From Bactericera cockerelli (taxonomy: Eukaryota > Arthropoda > Insecta > Hemiptera > Triozidae): a DNA stretch of 64,000 nucleotides. The notes under the pieces are model-generated. The model was not told the DNA's origin. It did no database searches and worked only from the letters and a program-made list of their open reading frames with translations. Position numbers and translations under genes: made by a program. The stretch is from the NCBI GenBank assembly GCA_024516035.1, contig CM044965.1, forward strand, positions 2,767,146-2,831,145. The letters are read 5' to 3'. Shown one piece after another: positions 22,310 through 31,700 of this stretch. Within the stretch, counting starts at the first letter, position 1, and every line of letters begins with the position of its first letter.

Positions 22310-22475
22310 CCACTGGTCGTAACTCATACAACAACTCATTTTTCCTCACGAGGTATGAGTGAACCCCGAACATGCGAGTACAAAGCAGAAAAAAATTCTG
22401 CCCCTCTGGGGATTGAACCCAGGTCACCATACGTGCAATGCCTAGAGCGCTTGCTCACTCGGCCACGGTGACTAA
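22310..22475 (-). mobile_element. SINE family D, reverse
   Basis: CATTTTTCCTCACGAGGTAT, GGGGATTGAACCCAGGTCAC and TCGGCCACGGTGAC. Confidence 0.8.
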
Positions 22476-22829
22476 TAAATTGGATTACTTTTAATTGCCT
22501 CAATGCAGGGTGTACTAATGAACTGATGAAGAGTTTTGTTTTGGAGTATTTCATGAGTTCTTTCTTTAGTCTCTTATTTTTGTTTGGTGTTTTTTGTTCT
22601 AGGATTACACCTTTGTTTCTAAGTCATAAATGTCAGCATTTTTATTATTATTATTTATTTATTTTAATTTTACGGACATAGTTATAGTGTCCATTTATAT
22701 TTATAGTTTATACAAAACGCAATTTTATAATTATGATAAAAATTTCTCTAAAACTCTAAACGAAAAAAAAAAAAACGAGCGAAAACAATACTTTCTATAA
22801 CTAATATAATAATGCTTTTTCTTTGTGTT

Positions 22830-23097
22830 ATTATGTCACAATTTTAGTAGGTAGCGCAGAATCATAGGACTTTACCACTCTTTAATTTATAATATCTTGT
22901 ATTATTTTTTTGCCTAAGATTCTGCCACTGGTCGCTGCTTCACATTAAAGCAGCTACTCATTTTTCCTCACGAGGTATGAGTGGACCCCGAACATCCAAG
23001 TAAAGAGCAGAAAAAATCCTCCCCCGCTGGGACCGAACCCAGGTCACCATGTGTGCAATACCTAGCGCTCTAACTCGCTCTGCCACAGTGACTACCA
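22830..23097 (-). mobile_element. SINE family D, reverse, long copy
   Basis: Starts with TTATTATGTCACAATTTTAG, includes CTCATTTTTCCTCACGAGGT and ends CTGCCACAGTGACTACC. Confidence 0.8.
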
Positions 23098-23178
23098 ATA
23101 CTTTCTATACCTCATAGGTAAGAGAAAGTAAAAATAAAATACCTACCTAGTCAAGATTTTTTTTCAACCGGACAGGTT

Positions 23179-23211
<33 letters not shown>

Positions 23212-23756
23212 CCTTAATCAAACTTGTTCTAACGTAAAAAAAAAAAAAAATATTCAGTTTATTTTCTATCATTTTTTTTTTATTAACATTTATTAAAAAA
23301 AAAAAAAATGATAGAAAATAAAGAAAATGATTTAGAACGTAAATGAAAAAATCTAAAAGAAAAAAAATATACTGGTGATTTAATTTGCTTGAATTAAATA
23401 GCCTGTATGTTTTTTTGTACTTCTTTTAAACGTTAATATATCAAACTTTGTACTTCAAATTGAATAATTTATTAGAGTAGGTACAGATAAAATCTTCTCT
23501 ATCTAACTTTTTTAATTACTTAAAATAAATTTCAAACTGTAGAAAATTATTAATTTTCTATTAAAAAATATTAATGATAGGAAATATAACAAAATATTAA
23601 GTAGTATTTTGTTTTAGATAAAAGAAATAGCGACATTTTTATTTTTCATTAGGTAATTAGAATATTAAGTACATAATATTTTGTTTTAAATAAAAGAAAT
23701 AGCTATATTTTTTATTTAATTAGGTAATTATTACACTGATATTGAATTCCAGCTTT
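23098..23756. other. AT-rich DNA with poly-T and short palindromes
   Basis: A long T run near 23180-23210 and inverted copies of TTTTCTATCATTTTTT / AAAAAATGATAGAAAA near 23262-23320. No coding signal. Confidence 0.5.
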
Positions 23757-23765
23757 TGACTTGAT

Positions 23766-23804
23766 TGATAACAAACCCTTATCTTATCACATGCAGTATA
23801 AATA
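23766..23804 (+). promoter_or_regulatory. Candidate promoter: GATA sites plus TATA box
   Basis: TGATAA (23766-23771), then CTTATC and TTATCA (23778-23789; GATA motifs on the other strand), then TATAAATA (23797-23804). About 30 bp on is GTGAACAGTGTG, a plausible start site. It sits 1.75 kb upstream of the oxidase ATG. Inferred from motifs only. Confidence 0.42.
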
Positions 23805-23831
23805 TTCAAACAATATACGTTGAAGTCTCGT

Positions 23832-24225
23832 GAACAGTGTGCCTGTAGAAGTGTTTGCAATCCGTGTGTTAACAATTTTTAGTGAGAAAATACGTTCTTG
23901 TGAAGATGGCATAAAAATATAAAAAAGTAGAAACGGTGTTTCAAAGAAGAGAAAAAACTGATTTTTTAGTGAGAAACTTCGTTCCTATTTTGTGAAGATG
24001 GATAAAAATGTCTAAGAAGTAGAAATGGTGTTTAAAAGAACAGAAAAAAGTCAACTGATTTTTTAAAGGATTTTTTTTTTTTTGTGAAAAACTTCGTTAA
24101 GTGAAAATTCCTATTTATTGGAAATGGAATAAAAAGTTGTTTGAAAAGTCGAAACGGTGTTTAAAAGTACAGAAAAAAGCCAAGTATTTATTGGAACTGA
24201 ATTTGTGAAAGGAAAATTTTACCAG
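23832..24225 (+). other. Candidate non-coding first exon of the oxidase gene
   Basis: Begins about 30 bp after TATAAATA and ends at the consensus donor CAG/GTAAGT (24226). It could splice to the acceptor at 25537, 20 bp before the oxidase ATG. Its content is three imperfect repeats of roughly 100 bp (GAAACGGTGTTTAAAAG, GTGAGAAACTTCGTT). Transcript data would be needed to confirm it. Confidence 0.38.
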
Positions 24226-24409
24226 GTAAGTAGAAAGCTCTTTTTGGAAAACTATTTAATTACGAATTGTACTTTCCGTGAGTTTTTCCGTTTCCGGAAT
24301 AGCATGGATATAAAGGTAAAGTGTCCTGAAGTCATGCGAAAGCGGTTCTGGTGCACAGTTAACTTGAAAAAATTCAGGGAGGGAACTTACAATTCTGAAA
24401 AACTATTTA

Positions 24410-25000
24410 ACTAGTGTTTCTGTGAACTGTAAACCTTACACAGATTCAAGTATCGCATTATTCAACTATATTTAACTATTGCATCACAGATTCAACTATC
24501 GCACAACGTGCTTAATTTCACTTGAATGTAAAGCTATCTTTTTCATCTTACATTTTTGATTTTATCTATACCTAACAATCATTATACCTATTTATTATAT
24601 ATGTACATGTTTTATGTGTAACAACTTATCATAAATAAACATGGGCTATGTCCGTTAATTTGTTAAAATTAAAAAAAAAAATATAAATGTTTAATCAAGT
24701 ATGAGGACACCGAGACCTATCAATGAATACACCACCACTCGATAGGTTTTAATAATTAAAAATATCAACCGGCCCTTTTTTTGGCCCTTTTTCGATTTTT
24801 TACCACAGTGCGGTCTCCTTATCTTTCACGATCACCAAATTTATTTTCTTAACGACTCTACAAAAGAGCTTTGCTTTATTCAATGAAAATAGAAAAATCG
24901 TTTTCAATTTTCACTAAACCCCCATCAATGTTTTGATGGGGGTTTAGTGAAAACTCTTCATCTCCATTCCGCGATTTTGGGTGTTGTTACTTGGAATTTA
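24410..25000. repeat. Dispersed repeat shared with 35950-36300
   Basis: CTGTGAACTGTAAACCTTAC, GGTTTTAATAATTAAAAATA and TCGATTTTTTACCACAGTGC have close counterparts in the same order at 35970-36200. A hairpin (ACCCCCATCAATG / TTGATGGGGGT) lies near 24918-24950. Confidence 0.65.
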
Positions 25001-25169
25001 GGGGCGGAATTAATAGACAATTTTGGTAAACTTCTCGGGACTTATTCCCGATTATTGGACCTCGAACCAGCGACCTCCAGGTTACAAGACCGCTGCCTTA
25101 TCTGAACTGTTTTAAATTTTAGTGGGCGCCTATGCAGCGAAAGTGTTACAAGATTGAGTTAGATTGTTT

Positions 25170-25325
25170 TAAAGTTATCATATTTGTGTTAATCACTTTC
25201 GTGATATCACAACGTCTCAAACTCGCCTTACTAAATCAACGCTGAAACCTGCAGTACTTGAACCACCGACCTCCAGGTTACAAGTCCGACGCCTGATCGA
25301 GCAAGCTACTGAGGTCGGCTTTGCT
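25170..25325 (-). mobile_element. SINE family E, reverse
   Basis: TCATATTTGTGTTAATCACT, GTGATATCACAACGTCTCAA, ACCGACCTCCAGGTTACAAG and GCTACTGAGGTCGGC. Confidence 0.78.
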
Positions 25326-25557
25326 GCATTACCTCTCTAGATTGCAAGAGATTTTTCTTCAAATCTATATATTTTAGTACATTTAGCCCAATTTTCATCA
25401 CTACAATTTTATATATGTGATATTCAACCCCCAAGCAGCCTAAGACGATCGTTTCGTTCTTATTTGAACTCATCAGTTAGGCATAGCTGATTATTAATTT
25501 CTTGCCGAGCCCAGGGTTTGAATTCAATTATTTTCAGGTGCGTCCTCAGCAGGCCCC

Positions 25558-25760
25558 ATGAACATGAAGAGGCCGCGCTTCTGCATCCTAGGGGCCGGAG
25601 TGGTGGGCCTGAACACAGCCCTGGAGCTGCTGAGGGTGGCCCCGGGGTGTGACGTCACAGTTCTGGCCGATCAGTTCACTGGCAACACGACGAGTCATGG
25701 CGCCGCCGGGATATTCCGACCCGGGACCAGCTTCTCAGGACCCAGTGATGACGTCACCAT
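25558..25760 (+). CDS. Ddo: Oxidase exon 1 (coding start)
   Basis: MNMKRPRFCILGAGVVGLNT through SFSGPSDDVT; the donor GTCAGT splits the following Met codon. Contains the Rossmann nucleotide-binding loop. Rich in TGACGTCA. Confidence 0.93.
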
Positions 25761-28700
25761 GTCAGTAAAAAAATCAAAAAAAATGTATATATTTTTGACA
25801 TTTTCATGTCTTTGCTCTGGCACATAACCAAAATTATGTGACGAAATTATGTAACGATATTATGTAACGATATTATGTAACGATATTGACATTTTCATGT
25901 CTTTGCTCTGGCACATAACCAAAATTATGTGACGAAATTATGTAACGAAATTATGTAACGATATTATGTAACGATATTGACATTTTCATGTCTTTGCTCT
26001 GGCACATAACCAAAATTATGTGACGAAATTATGTAACGAAATTATGTAACGATATTATGTAACGAAATATTGAATTGTAAAGGGAGAGAAGAGGGAAAGT
26101 GTGTGTCATGCGCACAATGGCGAAGTATTGAATTGTAGAGGGAGAGAAGAGAGAAGGTATGTGTCATGCGCACAATACGAAATTTGGTCAGTTGGGTTTT
26201 GGACCTTGAATAGTAAAGATGAAAATGTCCCAATGGTTGCAGACTCGTATGCAAGCGTTTTTTGACATTTTCATGTCTTTGCTCTGGCACATAACCAAAA
26301 TTATGTGACGAAATTATGTAACGATATTTGATAAGGATTTGTCTGATCTTAAGTTACGCGTGTTTTTGACATTTTCATGTCTTTGCTCTGGCACATAACC
26401 AAAATTATGTAACGAAATTATGTAACGAAATTATGTAACGAAATTATGTGACGAAATTAAGTGACGAAATTAAGTGACGAAATTAAGTGACGAAATTATG
26501 TAACGAAATTAAGTGACGAAATTATGTAACGAAATTATGTAACGAAATTAAGTGACGAAATTATGTAACGAAATTATGTAACGAAATTATGTGACGAAAT
26601 TATGTAACGAAATATTAAATACGAAATTTAGTCAGTTAAGTTTTAGACCTTGAATAGTAAAGATGAAAATGTCCCAATGGTTGCAGACTCGTATGCAAGC
26701 GTTTTTGACATTTTTACATTAAGCTAATCGAGTAGAGAAGGTGTTGTGATTTTTAATTTGATGAGCTCATCTCAGTGAGGATTACAGTTCACTTAACTAC
26801 CTAGTTTGATGCTTGTTTTATGTAACCAGACTTAACCAGAATTTACATTTTGGAAGATTTCTGTTTTTTTATTGGATTAGGAAATTTCCCCTCCTTTCTG
26901 GTAAATTCTAGTAAAAATTATTCCTGTTTTCAGGGAAGAGAAAAAATCTCTCTTCCATAGATTTTTACCAGAGTTTACTAAGAAATCGCCATTTTATTAA
27001 TTTGTTTTTGTTTGTGTTGTGATTTGTAATTTGTTGATGTCGCGTTATTTTTCAGTTCTATTATTTTATGTTTTAAAATTGTTGATCTTTTTATTACTTT
27101 AAGTTATTCTGTATTATTTCCCGATTTACTTATAAATATTGTGTATGCAATAATAATGAATATATAATAAATAAATTAATCATTTGTTTTATTTTTCTTT
27201 TCTTTTTTACAGAGGACCCGTCCTAAGCCATTTTTAATTATACATATTAGATATAAGGACAAAATCATTCAGAATTTTATTTAATATAATGTTTTGAAGA
27301 AAATCAGAAATTTATTTTTTACTCAAACGAACAAAATGTCCCTTCTCTGGACCCAATGATGACGTCACCATGTCAGTAATAAAATCAAAAAAATATATAT
27401 TTTTTTTACTAAAACGAACAAAATACTTCCGAATATTTATATTCACCCTACTAAATTTAGAATTAGTTATATATTTATTTGTATGTCCTAGCATAAGCAT
27501 TACTTTTAAGATCAACCTCCTGGGACCAGTGCTGAGAAATCGAGATGAATGAGTGAGTGAGTGCTAACTTTTTGACATTTTCATGTCTGCTCTGGCACAT
27601 AACCAAAATTATGTGACGAAATTATGTAACGATATTATGTAACGATATATTATTATGTAACGATATTGACATTTTCATGTCTTTGCTCTGGCACATAACC
27701 AAAATTATGTGACGAAATTATGTAACGAAATTATGTAACGATATTATGTAACGATATTATGTAACGAAATATTGAATTGTAAAGGGAGAGAAGAGGGAAA
27801 GTGTGTGTCATGCGCACAATGGCGAAGTATTGAATTGTAGAGGGAGAGAAGAGAGAAGGTATGTGTCATGCGCACAATACGAAATTTGGTCAGTTGGGTT
27901 TTGGACCTTGAATAGTAAAGATGAAAATGTCCCAATGGTTGCAGACTCGTATGCAAGCGTTTTTTTATTTATTTTCTCTCTTTTCTTTTATAGGCTTTCT
28001 TTTTTTATGACAGGATTCTCACTGGAGTGAGCTCTTCCACCCAACCATTCTTGGCAAAAAAAATATCGTATGCATAAATTTAATCAAGATCTCCTGGCTG
28101 CTTAAATTATTTCATGTGATTTTGATTATTAATTGGTTGAGAAAAAAAACGATAATTTTTTTTCTCTTTCAAATGTTAATTTTTTTAACAATATTAATTT
28201 AATAATACTTGATTGGAATTCCAGGAAATGGATAGCGGACTCCTATCAGTTCTACAGGACTCTCTTGTCTGAGCCATACTCAGGGGTTCACTCGGTATCC
28301 GGTTACCACTTCTCCAACATCTCTCCTGAACTCACCAAAGTAAGCCGATTAATCTTTTATGAAGTGAGTTAGCGCGCTAGGCATTACACGCAGTGTAACC
28401 TGTGGTAAAATTATGTGGTAAAAATCCCAAATGGGAGGATAACTTGTCATGTCCCAGCTGGGTTTCGAACCCGCGACTTCTGTAATCTCTGGATTCACAG
28501 AGTACCAGTGAGCACCCGGGACAGACGATATAACAAATCATTTGTTTTATTTTTAAATTATTTCTTATGTACAGAGGAATTAGTCACCGTGGCAGAGTGA
28601 GATAGCCCGCTAGGCATTGCACGCAGGGCGACCTGGGTTCGATCCCCAGCGGGGCAGGATTTTTTCTGCTCTGTACTTGGGTGTTCGGGGTTCACTCATA

Positions 28701-31700
28701 CCTCGTGAGGAAAAATGAGTAGCTGCTTTAATGTTAGCAGCGACCAGTGGCGGAATTATAGGCAAAAATAAGATATTGGGATATTAAAGATACGGAAAAG
28801 TCTTATAATTACATTGTATTTATACTCAAATAAATAAAGAGGTGCTTTGTTAAACTGTTGGCATAATATGGGACTACCTGTCTTGCGCTGACAGTCTAAA
28901 TGAAGCACTACTGATTTTTTTCTCAACCCAAAGGGTTCGGTGGAAGAGATTGCCACAGGCAATAACCCCGCCCTTTAGGTAAGTCATTAGCTTTATTCTC
29001 TTTTTTGTTCTTGTTTCTTTGTTCAATTTTTATATTTTTTCTGTATAATTTCATTGTATTGTACTGTAAATATTTTACTTTGTCTTACCTAATAAAGAGT
29101 AATATAATAATAATAATAATTCACAGGGAGCATTACTTTTTGCGATGGCAATAAGAGATATCCTCCCTATCGTAAAAATTTCAAGTTTGTAACACTGCAA
29201 ATATTTCTGATTTTTTTTTTTTTTTTTTTTTAATATTTGACCGATATCTTTCTGATTTCCTCTCCCCAGAACAGAGCCATAGAGCATCTAGTTCCGGTAT
29301 ACAGGGATGCCACTCCTGAAGAGTTAACACTGGATGGCAAAACGTACAAGTATGGGTCTTACTACGAAACCATCGTCACTGAAGATGCTGATTTTCTGCC
29401 ATGGGCTATGAAGAGGTAAGATTTTTTTGTTGTTGTTGTAGCCAGCTTGACTACAGCTGGAGGGGTGAGTGATGGTCTCGAGCCAACTTTATTTCAAAGT
29501 TGGTTCGTCCTGAACCACATATTTCTATGTGCGATCAACCATAATGAGGACTTGGACTTTTCTTTATAAGCCATTAAACCCTTAGGAAACTGCAAGCTAG
29601 CCTGGCTTGTAAGAGTTGGCTAGTCTGTTCTCTGTTTATAGTCCTCTAGCGGGACACTGGTCTACTCCCTGTTTAACGTCCCCCAGCTAGACTAAGGTAA
29701 GATGTTTGTTGCGTTTAGCAATACATATTTAAGCAGCCACAAAACGTGTGTCCACCGACTGCGCCTGATTAGTTTGATCAGGAAATTAAATGTTATATAA
29801 TCTATGCTAAAATATTGCAATCAAATTTTTTGAAACCTTCCTATGATACCAATAAAGACCTACAAAATCTTTACGATTTCATTCCCTTCGCCGTTGAAAC
29901 CTTTGGCTCTTTTGGGCCAAGTGCTTTGGAAATGTTTAACAGCATATCCAAAACTTTGGTCCTTGAGACAAAGGACAAACGCGCCGGGGAATATTTCAGG
30001 CAACGGCTTAGTTTCGCTGTTCAGAGACGTAATGTTGCCTCAGTGCTGAGCACACTGCCTCGGGAAGATGTCCTTGGAGAAGTTTTTTATATATTGTAAA
30101 AATATAGGTAACTTAATTTAGTTAGTTTCCACATCAATTCATTCTTAAGTGACATTTTATTATTTATTAAACATAAAACATTTCATCGAAAACTCTAGTT
30201 TTTGGAAGTGCTCCCAAAAATGAAGCTGCGTTTCCTCTCTGGATTGCTAAACCAATCCTCTGCATCAAGAAGAAACTTGATCTGGGTTCTCCAGTTTTCA
30301 CAGCAAGGCGTTCGCCGATACAGTTGACCAATGTCTTAGCTTCGCTGAACCAAGGTCCCATAGTCTCAACTGAGAAGGCATTGAAGAGATATAACAAAAT
30401 TCTGATTATCATAATTTATTATCTTATTATTATTATTATTATTTTTTTTTTTTTTGACATGAATATATTTTTTTTTTTTAATCAACAAGATGTTAACATT
30501 TATAAGTAAAAGATTTCCTTCATGTGGACAGTGGACAGCATCTGGTAATGAGCCAAGGATGCTGGCCGCATTGCCCCTCTGTATGTCCAGGGAAAAAACT
30601 TGTCTTATGAAGTTTGACTTTTTTAATATCTTAGATTGACTTGGACGGTCGATATTATTGACTGTACCACCTTCAGGTTACAACTCCGCCGCCTTATCGA
30701 TCAAGCTACTGAGGTCGGTTTTTATTGTATCCACTTTATTGTTTTATTGTATCCACGTCTGTCCCGGTAGCTCAGTGGTAAAGGCGGCACTCTGTGAATC
30801 CAGAGATACCAGAGGTCATGGGTTCGAAACCGAGCCGGGACATGACAAATTATCCTCCCATTTGGGATTTTTACCACATAATAATAATAATAATAACTCT
30901 TTATTGACAAGAATAATATTGACAAAGGGCGTGATTATTGCCTGAGGCAATCTCTGCCATCAAACCCAGTAAGCCCAAGACATAATAATATGTCTTGGGC
31001 TTACTGCTGGAATAATGGGACTTTTATAGTCCTAATCGGTCAGTGTAAATAAGGCGATATTTTTATTATTATTGTTCAGAGTGTCAGAGCGAGGAGGCAA
31101 GATCAGGCGAGGCACAGTCAGCTCATTCCAGGACCTGGAGAATGATTTCGATGTGGTGTTCAACTGCACAGGGATGGGAGCAAAGGCTCTGTGTGCGGAC
31201 AGGAAGCTTGTGCCTGTGAGGGGACAGGTGGTCAAGGTAGGGTTAATGAAGATGTTTATTTGTCCCGGTAGCTCAGTGGTCAAGTCGTTTATTTGGTAAT
31301 CTAGAGGTCGTGGGTTCGAAACCCAGCCAAAAACAGTACACTTACCACATAATAATACGTCTTGGGCTTACTGCTGAAATAATAGACTCATTAGATGTAA
31401 TCGGGTATTTTAATAAGACGATATTATTAAAATTTCGTAGCTATGAATTTGTTTAATAATAATAATAAGCACCCACAGAGTAATTAATGATAAAATTTCT
31501 GAAGTTGTTTAATAATTTCGTAATTAAAGAAAAACAAATTGTTAAATGAAATATATTATATCTAATAATAAAAAACTAGGTAGGTATATTAAAATAAAGA
31601 AAAAAACATTCTATCGTATGGTATATATAAAAAAAAAAATCGAACATTCTATCGTATGGTATATCGTCGGCTAGAAGGTAAAACTGACCAAGTGCCAGTT

